A stretch of 64,000 bases of DNA from the NCBI GenBank assembly GCA_051530055.1, contig CM121342.1:10602001-10666000 (forward strand), given 5' to 3'. Under the pieces are notes generated by a model. That model did no database searches. It had not been told where the DNA came from and worked only from the letters and a program-made list of their open reading frames with translations. Every line of letters starts with the position of its first letter. The stretch's first letter is position 1. This document shows, one piece after another, positions 46,250 through 56,876 of the stretch. The translations under genes were made by a program, and so were the position numbers. Origin of the DNA: Neoechinorhynchus agilis (taxonomy: Eukaryota; Acanthocephala).

Positions 46250-46435
46250 ATTAAGTCATGCGCCTGGAAAATCAAGCAGCGATTCGCGCTACATTGAGGT
46301 TTTATGCTCGAGTGCGCGGGATCGCCAAACCCGAAGTTCGACGACCAGCGCGGTACTACGTTTTTTCCCTTGATTTTTGTATTGATTTTTAACATGTCGC
46401 TGGCCGGTAGTTTTATTCTAAAATTAACCTTATTT
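46250..46435 (-). repeat. dispersed repeat, copy 2
   Basis: Inverted relative to the copy at 5195-5345 and sharing its two blocks (GCCAGCGACATG...AAAAATCAAT; GAACTTCGGGTTTGGCGATC). Not coding. Confidence 0.6.
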
Positions 46436-46778
46436 CCCTAGGAGGCGAGGTTACCACCTGCGAAATATTTCCACTAAATCAAATAGGTGAGGACTTGGGG
46501 AGCATGTTCACCAAAAGTTTACATTGATTAACCCTAAAGGATTTTCTCGGTTGATGATTGGGTGTTTTGTCTAACGAAGAAGCACCATCGACATATTCAA
46601 TATACTAAACTGAAAAGGAAACCCTAGTTCCATCATCATAGTCCGTTCCTCTTTGAAACGAGTTCTTTCGAACAGACTGTGACATTGTTCTCGTCCCAAG
46701 TACCTTTCGTCGTAACTACTCAATGTTAGTTTCTAGATAATACATAAACCTCGTAATCTAAGGTAATATTTTTTATGG
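46436..46778. other. dispersed motif and unassigned DNA
   Basis: From 46442 it carries GAGGCGAGGTTACCACCTGC and GAAATATTTCC, then TTGATTAACCCTAAAGGATT, shared with 60568-60680 and in part with 5352. Nothing coding. Confidence 0.45.
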
Positions 46779-47018
46779 ACATGTTTTATTTTTTCCATTC
46801 GCGGCCGAATGTCCCAGTTAGGGTCAATGGGTTCGAATCCGTTACCACCAATGGCGCTCAATTAAAGGGGACTAAATACCGTTGAAAGGAGGAGGAAACT
46901 CACTGAAATCTGCGAACTTAAATCTGTACGGTCATGGACATTGAGCGCAAGCGCTTCCCTGGCCAATGAATCGATGGACTGTGTGTACACTCGGCCGTGT
47001 ATGGAAAAAATAAAACAT
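46779..47018. repeat. foldback element with 30-bp terminal inverted repeats
   Basis: The left end ATGTTTTATTTTTTCCATTC and the right end ATGGAAAAAATAAAACAT face each other, each joined to CGGCCG. The interior holds GGTTCGAATCC, a T-loop-like string, but no tRNA folds around it. AAACCTCGTAATCTAA occurs on both sides (46746 and 47133). Confidence 0.7.
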
Positions 47019-47454
47019 ATCTATCAAAAAGACTACCGGCTGAGCCACTCATAAGGATGCTAAAACAATCTCGTTTCAAAAGTATGCATTGTTACGTCTG
47101 TTGGTGATATTGGCGCTATTACAGAGTCCCTAAACCTCGTAATCTAATACAACCATACAACCATACAACCTTTTTGTATATTTACCTCTATCTTCGATAT
47201 TATACTTACAAAGTATGAATCGTATTCATCAGTGCGTTTGGGTATGTTGAGGAAATCTTAAGTTAGGACATCTGATGGTCATTTACTTCGCTTTAAAATT
47301 AAAAAGTCTGCTTTCTCTATGATTGCAACCCCAAATGATATAGCTTTCTGTGATAATGATAGACAAAAATGGAATGTCGATAATAAGAGTCGCCTCTTTT
47401 CTCCATACGACTTATTAACTGTTTGAAGATTGAACTGTTCATTAATTGTTGTTT
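47019..47454. other. unassigned stretch
   Basis: AT-rich DNA between two foldback repeats. Nothing coding. Confidence 0.4.
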
Positions 47455-47665
47455 TCCTATAGGAGAAATTAAAATGATTTTTTAAAATTCGATTGGTTTC
47501 GGCGAGGCGTACACAAGATTATACGCCTTTTTTAATTAAGGTTGCTTTTAAGTTGTTTAAGACGTTAGCAACCTTGATTAAAAAAAGGCGTACGATCTTG
47601 TATACGCCTTGCCGAAACCAATCGGATTTTAAAATTTATAATTATTTTAATTTTTCTCCGCAAGC
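47455..47665. repeat. hairpin element, twin of the one in HCF intron 1
   Basis: Arms GGAGAAATTAAAATGATT... and inverse; shared with 40650-40852 are AATCGGATTTTAAAA, GGCGTAC..GATC/TTGT..TACGCC and CAACCTTGATTAAAAAA. The 5' flank GAAGATTGAACTGTTCATTA is shared too, so the mobile unit or its preferred target extends beyond the arms. Confidence 0.85.
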
Positions 47666-48329
47666 GAAGGTTTATTAACTGTCGAAAAGCGTCTTTATTT
47701 GCGCAAAGCATTAAAAAGATCGGGAAATATTGTAGTCAAAATAAATTCAGCCCTGGCTATCGACGTTATCGGCAGAAGATTAGCGTTTAAGAAAGTGAAA
47801 TCGAAGACACCAAAGAAGTGTTTATTTCTTTTTTTATTTATTACTATTGATGGGCATTAGCAATTTCGGCGGTCGGAGGAACTTATTTTAGCACTTTCGG
47901 CGGCCGAAAAAATCTTGGGTTTTACATCAGAGAAGTGATATGACCACTTAAACTCGGATGAAACGTTAAAAACATCTCTCCGGATTCTCGGATACCTCAA
48001 GGATGCGGGACTCATCAGTGAGTTTCCTCCCTTCAGCGGTATTTCGTCCCCCTTTGGTTGTGCGTTACTGGCGATCGTGGATTCGAACCCTTTGACCCTG
48101 AAACAGGGATTCGGGGCGCGATTCTACTGGACCACATCTACGCACACACTTCTTATAGCTTTCTCTCCTCAAAAATCAAACTTCACCCGATCGTCTTGGG
48201 TCCTCCATCACACTATCTATCCATCGTTTTTCGGCCTTCCCCGTTTCCTCTTCCCCTTGGCCTCAGTACGTCCGTCGCTCTTTATCCAATCGTATTCCGC
48301 TCGTTGATCGACATGATGGAACCATCGCA
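47666..48329. other. unassigned stretch
   Basis: No supported gene. Overlapping frames at 48058-48426 are antisense to the start of LINE sequence and are not real. Confidence 0.4.
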
Positions 48330-50850
48330 TTCTTCTTTTGGCTATCAATTCTTATGCCTGCTCGACATCGAACACTTTTCTAGTCTCGGCATTGGGTATT
48401 TTATCCCTGCGTGTTACTCCAGCTAACCATCTCAGCATTATCATTTCATTTACAATCAATCTCTGCACGTCCTCCTTTTTTGTAGCCCAAGTCTCCGCTG
48501 CGTATACCATTGCAAGTCTTACCACTGCTTTGTACACGCTCCCTTTGAGCTTGTTCAGGAGACGTTTATCGCACAGGATGCCCGTAACTCTTTTCCAGTT
48601 ATTCCACTCGTATTGAACTCTTTGTCCGATCTCTTGTGCAAGTTCACAGGACATGTTTAACAGGCTGCCCAGATATTTGAAGTTGTTCCTCTTTTCGAAA
48701 TTAACTCCCTGCATGCCTACTTCGCCTGGTCCCATATCGTTTTGCTCCTGCTAATTTTCAGGCCATTGCTTTCTAAGTGCTGTCGCCAATTCTCCAACAT
48801 TTTCTCGAGTGCCACCGAGTCCCTCGCCGTAAGCACCAGATAATCTGCAAATAATATCGTCCAGGGCGCGCTCATCTTCATCTCTGCATTTCCTAGGGCA
48901 TCGATGACTGTTGCGAACAAGAATGGGATAAGCACTGAACCTTGATGTAGACCAATGGGCACCTGGAAATAATCTGTCCTTCCTATTTGACATTGCACGC
49001 TGGTGTAACACTTTTTATACATCGTTTTGATCGTGATCACATAATGCTCTGGACAGTTTCTCTTCCTCAAACAGGCCCAAATAAGGTCTCGGGCACGGTG
49101 TCATATGCTTTCTCCAGGTCGATGAACACACTGTGCAACGGACAATGCTTCTCATTAAATTTTTCATACAGCTGCCTTAGCACGAAGATCGCGTCGATTG
49201 TGCTTCTACCTGGCATAAAGCCGCGCTGGTCTTCGCTGATTGGGATCTCCTCTCTAATCCTATTGTCAACAATTCGCTCCCACAATTTCATTGTGTGGAA
49301 CATCAGCTTGATGCCGCCGTAATTGCTACACCGCAGAATATTTCCTTTACCCTTAAAAATCGGCACAAGTATGCTTCTTTGCCATGCTGACGGAATATTT
49401 TGCTCTGCATCTATCTTTCGAAAGTCTAGTAAGCAGTTTGACTCCGAAGGCGTCCAAACATTTCCATAACTCAATCGGGATGTTATCTGGACCGGTACTC
49501 TTACCAATCTTCATCTTTCTGATCTGCGATGCGACGTCATCATATGAATACGGTCTAGCCATATTGATATTCGGCTGTGCTTGTTAAATAGGCAATCTTT
49601 TATTCTCTGTGTTCAGGCGGGATCCGAAGTACTCCTTCCATCTGTTCAAAATATCGTTGTCTTGATCAAGCATCCTACCCTCACTGTCGTTGATCATTTT
49701 GTGTCGTACGATGTCCCTTGCCCTTTTGTCCCGGATTTTGGCCAACTTGAAGATAATATAGCTCCCATTATCTCTCTCCAGCTGGTCATATAGCTCTTGA
49801 TCGGCTTCCCTCTTATCTTTGGCGCATTCCCGGAGGATAACTTCGGTCGTCTCATCCCACCAGGTTTTTACTTCGACCACGTTCTCGCTTAGTTTCTGGG
49901 TGAGTTTCGACCACTTGATTTTTCGTAAGATGCTCGGTGTCTGCCGCTGAGGTCGGCCACGAGTACTCTGTGTTGCATCGCACACTCTTCGCCTAATATT
50001 GTTTTGACATTGCAGACTTTGCCCCACTTCGCTATCGGGTACAAAATAAAATCGATTGGACCTTCCACCGCTCGAGTATGTGTGTAGGTGTCTTGGATCT
50101 TTTTGAAATTAACGCTGTTGCATAATCCAACAGTTTTACACCCTCGGCGTTTCTTGATCCTCACTGTCCACAATGGATTCGCTCGTTTCCCTCTCTCGGT
50201 CCAACGTGTCCGTTGAAATCGCCAGTTATCACATGTCATTCCCCCATAGTCCTTCTCAATTCATATAGATCCAGCCAAAATTCATCTTTCTCCTCCTCGC
50301 TGCAACCGACCTGCGGGGCGTATGCCGCCACTACTGTCGTGGTTCCACCACTCGCGTTTATCTTCACCGCCATAATTCGATCACTTGTTCTTTTCACTTC
50401 CATTACATCGTCGACTAGGTCTTTAGCGATTACAATACCGACCCCGTTTTTACCACTTGTTCCGCCGTTATAAATTAGTTTATAACCTTCTCCCAGTTCT
50501 TTAGCCTCGCATCCTTTCCGTCGTACTTCTTGTATGCCGAGTATCTGAATTTTTCGTTTCCTCATCAATTCTACCACTTCTCGACTTCTCCCTGTCATGG
50601 AACCAACATTCAGAGAACCAACTCTCACTTTTATGACGACTCGTTTCTTTAGCCAGGCCCGTCGCTGACCCGGTAACCCTAATTCATTTTTCGCATCCTC
50701 CGGGCGCCGAGTCTGCGCGTCGCATGAGGAGTACGCCCTAGTCAGATCGTTCGAAATTAAAAGACTTGACATTGGCATAGATAGTTTTGGCACAGGGTTT
50801 TACGACCGGATGCCCTTCCTGACGTCAACCCTCCCCCATTTACCCGGGCT
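48330..50850 (-). mobile_element. RTE-type LINE, near full-length but broken
   Basis: The minus strand reads from 50850 down. Endonuclease: VRVGSLNVGSMTGRSREVVE, LGIQEVRRKG, YNGGTSGKNGVGIVIAKDL, and VVAAYAPQVGCSEEEKDEFW. Then KIKWSKLTQKLSENVVEVKT (with a deletion after it), KSTGPDNIPIELWKCLDAFG, GRSTIDAIFVLRQLYEKFNE, HSVFIDLEKAYDTVPE, the PIGLHQGSVLIPFLFATVID motif, WTILFADYLVLTARDSVALE (FADD has become FADY), and the C-terminal DKRLLNKLKGSVYKAVVRLA. A GTTTTACGACCGGATGCCC string at its 5' side is typical of RTE ends. Frame changes and deletions make it inactive. Same family as 21.1-23.1 kb. Confidence 0.92.
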
Positions 50851-51089
50851 TGAGACAGGCACCGAGTTTCCCCGATGGCTACAAACTCAGTTGACGAAAT
50901 CGGTTTGCTCAACCGCATGTTTTTATCATTTAGAAATGTTTCCTTATTTTAATGCCGAACAACGTAGGCGATATGTTTTTATTATGCTCCAATTATAAAG
51001 AATACTGAATGTCGATTGTTCGCTAAGCTCTCTCTCTCAGGCAGGCTTTTACTAAATAGTTTTCACATTTTCAGATTTGCTAGCTTTAT

Positions 51090-51698
51090 ATGCCGCTTTG
51101 TCCGTATTTCCTAACCAATCGAATTTGTATTATTCAAGAAGGATATTGTCATCCGATCGTGAATAGTCAAGACGTAGAAGCCGATAGCACAGTTACATTG
51201 ATTACGTTTGATACATTTAATGTCTTAGTCGATACGGGTGGAGCTTGGCGTAAGCTTGCTATTCAGGAAGCCATAAAACAAACGATATCTTCCCTGGACT
51301 TCGTTACTTATGTTGTATGCACGCATGGACATTCTGACCATTGTGGAAATCTGAACCTTTTCCCAAATGCAGTTCATATTGTCGGATTCGACATGAATCA
51401 CAAACAAAGATATATTGCGAACCGTTTAAAGAACGGAGAATCAATTGATCTTGCTGATGGTCTTATAAAAGTGGTTCCAACGCCCGGTCATACCGACGCT
51501 GATGTGAGCGTCATTGTATTTGATGATCATTTTGTTGTAGCCATCGTCGGCGATTTGATAGAATGCCAGAATGATGAGGAAAAGTGGCAAATGAACACTA
51601 CAAATCAGTCGTTGCAATTACAATCAAGATCATTTATCTACGAGAGATGGAAACCTGCTTATATTGTTCCTGGGCATGGACCTCCGTTCAAGTTATGA
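51090..51698 (+). CDS. MBLAC1: MBLAC1-like metallo-beta-lactamase-fold hydrolase
   Basis: 202 residues, single exon, complete. Zinc-site motifs: THGHSDH (residues 78-84), PGHTDA with His134, VGDL with Asp155 and the final PGHG with His196; the ending PGHGPPF is typical of MBLAC1. In animals MBLAC1 is an RNA endonuclease for replication-dependent histone pre-mRNA, and the C. elegans relative SWIP-10 acts in glia. An acceptor-like ATTTTCAG lies 16 bp before the ATG. The gene sits between an RTE LINE and hairpin repeats and shows no disruption. Confidence 0.88.
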   Translation: MPLCPYFLTNRICIIQEGYCHPIVNSQDVEADSTVTLITFDTFNVLVDTGGAWRKLAIQEAIKQTISSLDFVTYVVCTHGHSDHCGNLNLFPNAVHIVGFDMNHKQRYIANRLKNGESIDLADGLIKVVPTPGHTDADVSVIVFDDHFVVAIVGDLIECQNDEEKWQMNTTNQSLQLQSRSFIYERWKPAYIVPGHGPPFKL

Positions 51699-51867
51699 TT
51701 TGCGGGCGGTTGTACAATCTCGAAAAATTTGATAACAGCGTCCACTGTAACTTCAGTCATAAAACAACAAGAACTCAATGAGCCATTAAAAATGGTCATC
51801 GATCTATTTCAACACACACGTTATGGTTACAAATTTGTAAAGATGTCCATCATTAATTTTTCTATAA

Positions 51868-52014
51868 CGAATTATTGTAATTGATTTATTTGATAATTTT
51901 CGGCCTTCGCGTAGGCCTTCTTCAGTATATCTAAAATACACCCAAGAAGCATTCAATTTCGTTTATCCGGTAGACTGAAGACGGCCTATCAAATAAATCA
52001 ATTATTATAATTCG
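51868..52014. repeat. hairpin element with a hammerhead-like core
   Basis: Ends CGAATTATTGTAATTGATTT and its near inverse enclose GGCC-rich cores. The minus-strand core is intact (51898-51925); the plus arm keeps CTGAAGA and GGCCTATC but has lost the rest of the core. Confidence 0.8.
51898..51925 (-). ncRNA. hammerhead-like motif
   Basis: Minus strand: CTGAAGA, extra A, GGCCT, loop ACGCGA, AGGCC, GAAA. Perfect 5-bp stem II. Confidence 0.35.
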
Positions 52015-52116
52015 CTATCAAAAAGGTTACAAATTTTGAGAGCGCACGAAATTTCCATCTACGTGACTAAAATATTGAAGCCTTTCACGTTTATGCTCGA
52101 AGATTGAACGAATCAT

Positions 52117-52229
52117 GCTTGTTTATGGCGTACAAACAAAAAGAATTTATTTAATCCGATATTTCGTAAGCACAACCAATGACAACCGCGTACAAGATTG
52201 TACCGGTTATTTTTACGCCATAAACAAGC
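52117..52229. repeat. MITE-like element with GCTTGTTTATGGCGTA termini
   Basis: Terminal inverted repeats GCTTGTTTATGGCGTA (52117-52132) and TACGCCATAAACAAGC (52214-52229). The same terminus stands alone at 25082-25103 and 62212-62236. The interior has CGATATTTCG and a GTACAAGATTGTAC block related to the hairpins near 53.6 kb. Confidence 0.75.
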
Positions 52230-52978
52230 ATTTCACGTAGAATTCTTCCCGAAATAAGGCAAGATCAATTAGCTGTATCGGTTCAAAATTATCTATTTAA
52301 AAAGAGGACATTTGAACACTCCTAGTTTTTGTTTTCACTTAAGCGATCACTTTATTCGATAATAAATTCCTCCTTTTGGTTTTAAACCAGTCTGGAATGA
52401 GATTAAGTAGTAAATTCGAAGAAAATGCACCTACAAAAATAGGAGATTCTATAGTCGAAAACTAAAAAACGAACTTAGCGACAATTCTCAATGAATGTGC
52501 AAAATAAAAATCTTATTTACTTAAACATGCGAAAATATTATTTAACGAGGAAAATTTTAATTTGTCTATTACTTTTGAAATTTAAAACCTCATCTCGTGC
52601 GCATAGAAAATTGAAAAAAACTAGTCACCAATTCGAAATAAATCAGTTTTTATTTTTTGTTTTTTAGAAAAGTATGAAAAAGACTTCTATTTTTAACCTT
52701 CCCCAATTTAATATTACGTCGCTTTTTAGCCCTTCGAACTGAGAAAACGACGACTTCGAAAAGCTTCAGTTGATTCAGAAATAGATTTATCTTGAAATTT
52801 TTTGGCCTTTTCGTTGGCCTTCTTCAGTCAATTGTTAACTGAAACTGTAATGAATAATTTCTTTACAACTTCAAAAAGCATCAATCGAGTCCCTAAGAAT
52901 GCTTTAGTGTTTGACTGTAACGTTCTTGACACAATCTTTGATACTTAAAGATAAAATCCATGAGTGCGTAGAAGTAGG
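52230..52978. other. unassigned stretch with a decayed hairpin arm
   Basis: At about 52799-52840 the minus strand has CTGAAGA, extra A, GGCC, loop, GGCC, then AAAA instead of GAAA, a decayed hammerhead-like arm without its partner. Nothing coding. Confidence 0.45.
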
Positions 52979-53116
52979 GAAAATTTTTATATCAAAGAAT
53001 CAGTTAAGGCGAACTCACATATTTAAAAACTTACAAACAATAATTGACTGAGGAAGTCCAGTGTGATTGGACGAAATATTTCAATTAGAGTGATTCTTTG
53101 ATATAAAATTTTTCCT
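52979..53116. repeat. MITE-like element with 20-bp terminal repeats and a hammerhead-like core
   Basis: Termini TTTTATATCAAAGAATCA and TGATTCTTTGATATAAAA enclose about 95 bp that include the core at 53048-53076. Confidence 0.8.
53048..53076 (+). ncRNA. hammerhead-like motif
   Basis: CTGAGGA, extra A, GTCCA, loop GTGTGAT, TGGAC, GAAA. Perfect 5-bp stem II; core base N7 is G here. Confidence 0.38.
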
Positions 53117-53561
53117 CACTTCCACATATCTTTGATAGTTCACTTCTTTTAAGTTGTAAAGTATTTAAGTAGTTCACGTCGAGAGAATTCTCTTTTGAGT
53201 CCAAAAAACGGACAAATTGCCAGATATTGACGACACCCTGCGCCTTATTTTAAAAATACGGCTTAATTGCTGATCAAATGAAAAATCATTTTAGATACAA
53301 AATAATCTCTGTGTCAGCTGCTCTAACCGATTTTCTTATATCATTTATTTTGCAATTCTTAAGTTCCTTTTTTAAGTTTCCTGGATTTCTTTTTAATGAG
53401 CGTCCTCTTTTCAAAACATGTATTCGTACATGGAGTTCTTCCATTAAGGTTTCAAGTAAAAGACGGACGATTTTTTTCGTGAGGCTAAGCGATTATGTTC
53501 AAACTTATTTCCATGCTCTCATCCGAATATAGGATTGTTTGTATCTGTCGTAAAAATTGAT
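53117..53561. other. unassigned stretch
   Basis: No supported gene (frame 53278-53532 has no motif). Confidence 0.4.
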
Positions 53562-53710
53562 GGAATTTATTAGATCCGATATTTCGGCGCACAATCTTGT
53601 GCTTTTAAGTATCTACAGGAAAAACAATTTAGATAAATGCGTACAAGATTGTGCCTCCGAAATATTGGTTTTACACTACATACAAACATGAACAATTCAA
53701 TCTTCAAACA
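53562..53710. repeat. hairpin element upstream of FRG1
   Basis: Arms share CGATATTTCGG...GCACAATCTTGT and its inverse; the right flank is the inverse of TTTGAAGATTGAATTGTTCAT, the string next to 40650 and 47455. Confidence 0.7.
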
Positions 53711-53841
53711 GAATATAGGATTATCTAAAAAGAAGTTCGCATAATTCTAAGCGTCATACGGTTAGATGAGTTTCCTTCATTTTTTTGCATTTTCGTCGAT
53801 ACAATCATCGTGCCTTCGATTAAAACATTACATTAATTTGC

Positions 53842-53851
53842 ACCTTTTTAG
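53842..53851 (+). promoter_or_regulatory. acceptor-like site one base before the FRG1 start
   Basis: CACCTTTTTAG then T then ATG. Fits spliced-leader addition or a 5'UTR intron. Confidence 0.4.
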
Positions 53852-53852
53852 T

Positions 53853-54692
53853 ATGGAAAACGACGAGTATCAACGTGTGGTTGGTGGTCGTCTCAAGCTT
53901 AAAACATTGCCCGGTCGAAGTTCCAGAAAGCGGAAACGAGCAACTCGTTTACAGATCACAAAAACGGATATAATAAGACATAATGTTGAAGCTGAACAAG
54001 ACACCATTGATCATTGCGGATGGTGGATCATTAAAAAGCCTCAACAGTTATCAGGACCAGTCGTTTTCCAACTGCCCGGCGATTGTTATCTCTCGGCTCT
54101 TGACACAGGTAACCTCGTAGCAGAACCATACACAAACGGCGAACCAGCACCACATCAAATTTTTAATGCCGTAAGATTAGATGGCTTACTATCGGCTGTG
54201 ATCTCAATGGGTGGAACTGCTTTGACACCGGTGCCAGAAGATAAATTCGCTTTTAAGACCGGATTCGGACGGTATGTTTCTGCGGTGATTTCCGGCGATG
54301 GAAGACCGCATGTTTCGGCAGCTGAAGCGGAAGCGATTGGTCCTCTTGAACAATGGGTCGTTTCCGAAGTGACCAGCGGAATGTTTGTGATCAAACAAGC
54401 TTTTCTTCATAAAGAACACCGAGCTGCATTGGCTGGAGGTAATCCTATTATTGTTAGATCCAAAGAAAAGAATGAACAAAACGAACCATCCAGTGATTTA
54501 CATGTTTGTCAAGATGACCTTAAACAAGTGGAAGAGAATTGCGTTAGGATGTATCAAAAATTCCAGGATAAGAAACTTAAACTCAATCCACGTTGTGTCA
54601 GTGAGTTAAAAGTGGCAAAGAAGCAAGGACTTTTACATGAGAAAATGCTGGATAGACGGGAGAAAATGAAGTCTGATCGGTATTGCAAATGA
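53853..54692 (+). CDS. FRG1: FRG1 family protein, intronless
   Basis: FRG1 is a nuclear actin- and RNA-binding protein with a fascin-like beta-trefoil. The start is taken at ATG 53853 (MENDEYQRVVGGRLKLK), giving 279 residues versus 258 in human; the 29 codons before it in frame are hydrophobic and follow no splice or start signal. An N-terminal basic stretch (SSRKRKRATRLQ) matches the family NLS region. The core has GWWIIKKPQQLSGPVVFQL, LPGDCYLSALDTGNL, FKTGFGRYVSAVISGDGR, and EAIGPLEQWVVS, like human EISGTIAIE, YIHALDNG, GYGKYLGINSDG and AIGPREQW. The C-terminus MYQKFQDKKLKL...LLHEKMLDRREKMKSDRYCK is nearly identical to the family ending. AATAAA at 54748-54753. Confidence 0.95.
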   Translation: MENDEYQRVVGGRLKLKTLPGRSSRKRKRATRLQITKTDIIRHNVEAEQDTIDHCGWWIIKKPQQLSGPVVFQLPGDCYLSALDTGNLVAEPYTNGEPAPHQIFNAVRLDGLLSAVISMGGTALTPVPEDKFAFKTGFGRYVSAVISGDGRPHVSAAEAEAIGPLEQWVVSEVTSGMFVIKQAFLHKEHRAALAGGNPIIVRSKEKNEQNEPSSDLHVCQDDLKQVEENCVRMYQKFQDKKLKLNPRCVSELKVAKKQGLLHEKMLDRREKMKSDRYCK

Positions 54693-55727
54693 ATGTTATG
54701 AGAGCGGAAATGAAACGGACGTTTAAAATAGTATTTTGTCTCTGGCCAATAAAAGCACGTAAGTCGACGTCTAAATTGAGTGCAAATTAGTCGTTAGGAC
54801 TATAAGATTTTATTCAGCATTGAGCATGAGGAATCAAAAGACTGTGATAAAAGTGGAGATAGTATAATAATAGTTAATTGATTTATTTGTAAGACCATTG
54901 TAAGCTGAACTTCCTAAGCTCACCAGCTCAGGCAGAAGGTAGGGAGTTGATATGCTTGAAAAGGGGTATATGTTCTCGAGGCAGGACCTTTGGAATAAAA
55001 AAAGAAGCTGGAGATAGCCCAAGTTATAATTGATGCTAATTAACATTATAATATCGAATAGAAAATATATCATATGTTTTATTGAATCAGCGGTTATTAC
55101 TAAATCGGACGCCTCGCTTCATGAGACCTTCAAAACCATGAATCGCGAAATATCTCGATTTAATGAAAGGTACTGTTTAGATATTATATCGACCACAGCT
55201 AATTTTTTTATAAATTACACGTTTACCTAAGTACCGTCTACTTGCGATGATCGATATAATACATAAGTACCTAATGAAACATAAATTATACTACCTTCGT
55301 TCCGTAATACTTGTCATAATATAATCTCAAATATTTTATATGTTTTATTAAATAGGTGTTATATTTCATGATTCATTGTTTAAGAGGTTTTGAACTAATC
55401 CAAATGTGATAACGTTTGTCCAACGGAGGTATTACCAATCACACAATAAAGCGTACGTTAATTCATTCAAATCTATTGAAAAACGTTTACTCCTCAAAAC
55501 TGTGTTTACATCGAAGCACACAAACTGAACATTCCAATTAGGCTTTTAACTATAAACGAAGCGTTTTTCCTGTCACCCAAACGCAAATCAAGTTCGCGTT
55601 GAGCTCCGATTTTAGTACGAATGTAATTTTAGGCTTATCCGCTCGTTCACATCGATATGGAATATTTTGTGTTATTCTAAAGAAGTTGTTTTCGTGGATA
55701 TATTTTTTTGTGATTGAGAAAAAAACG
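54693..55727. other. gene-free stretch
   Basis: FRG1 3' flank, then AT-rich DNA. Short palindromic pieces near 54905-54975 and a dispersed motif near 55108 (CGCCTCGC...GCGAAATATCTCG). No gene. Confidence 0.4.
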
Positions 55728-55875
55728 ATTAATTTGTTGATTACCTTTTCACAATATTTCGTCGGGCTTCTTCAGTTTGCTGACACGAGCTTACATATTA
55801 CAAAATACTTACAAGCAACACGAAGCCCGACGAGACGGACGAAATATTGCGAACAGGGAATCAATAAATTAATCT
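55728..55875. repeat. hairpin element of the GAAATATTG family
   Basis: Arms start GATTAATTTGTTGATTACCT and inverse; both carry ACGAAATATTG next to GAAGCCCGACG. Same family as 26698-26868. Confidence 0.85.
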
Positions 55876-56010
55876 GTTAGTCAAAAAGATGGCTTATACA
55901 CCGAAAAATCCCTTTAATTCATTAAATAACGTTTGACCGCCAGTATCAGTTTCGTACCATCAGGCAAAAAATAATTCGCAAAGTTGTTTCCGTGGACAGA
56001 TTTTGTTTGA

Positions 56011-56272
56011 TGATTGAGAAAAAGAAGAGATTAATTTATTATTTATGACGATTGGCCAGCCGGTAACTTATATCGATGTGTGGCCTATTATGACACGGCT
56101 GTTAATTTTTGGGCACCCAAAAATTAACAGCCAATTTATTAGTTCCTTTTCACAATATTTCGTCGGGCTCGTGGGACGAACTTAATCAACCTTTTAGACC
56201 TGAAGAAGGTTGAGACGGACGAAATATTGTTAAAAACGAATTAATAAATTAATCTCCTTTTTTCTCAATCAC
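56011..56272. repeat. hairpin element interrupted by a second small hairpin
   Basis: Outer arms TGATTGAGAAAAAGAAGAGA and inverse, with the usual TTAATTTATTA...CACAATATTTCG and ACGAAATATTG blocks. The left arm is split by an insert at about 56042-56130 that ends in its own hairpin (GGCTGTTAATTTTTGGGC and inverse). Part of the insert (TGTGGCCTATTATGACACGG) recurs near 23382 as TGTGGCCTTTTATCACACGG. Confidence 0.8.
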
Positions 56273-56876
56273 CAAATAGAAGATATTCGGTGTTTAGATC
56301 ATCAAATACACGGGTTTTTCTTTAGGCAGAGAGTAAACCGATATCTTGGGGGTTAGGAAATCAGGAGGCGGGACTGTGATTTTACCCACTAATGAGTCGT
56401 TCCCTGATCCAATATATCGATTGGCTGTGTGCCTAAAGAAACCGACCCACCAGAAGACAAAATGCGAATCGTCCATATCCGCTTTTATGAATAAAATGCG
56501 CGCTTTTAGTACGAAAGAAACATGAGTGAAAATTTAAGCAAAATTCATCCTTCAGAATTTTGTATGATGCGGGTTATCACACGAAGCTTTCGCTTTTTAG
56601 GGTTCATTTTTATTTTCGCTCTTTATCTTTTACGTTTAATTGCCATTTTTAGGGTTTTGGTTGGTTAATGTTTTCGTGAGGCACCGTTACATTATGCCGA
56701 ATTTGATCGTATTCCACCCCCTCCCATTATTTCTTAATGCGTTTGCTCGCCTATGATATCATCGCACTTATCGATTCTTTCGTGCTTGATTCCAAAATGG
56801 ATTGTTATTTTGCTTAGCTGAATTTTATCCCTCTAACACTGAATCTATTAACCAATTTCTTAGAGATTTGTAAGCG
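56273..56876. other. 5' flank of importin-beta
   Basis: Contains the repeat-like block GGCTGTGTGCCTAA (near 56425) shared with 30.15 kb. An acceptor-like TTTCTTAG lies 14 bp before the importin start. No gene supported. Confidence 0.4.

Noticed and set aside
46825-46850. tRNA-like T-loop string GGTTCGAATCC
   Set aside because: The flanking bases do not form a T-stem, acceptor stem or D-arm; it is inside a foldback repeat.
48076-48100. Another tRNA-like string (GGATTCGAACCC)
   Set aside because: No cloverleaf around it on either strand.
44871-51698. Operon-like grouping of PPIE, MBLAC1 and neighbours
   Set aside because: Genes lie on different strands with kilobases of repeats between them.
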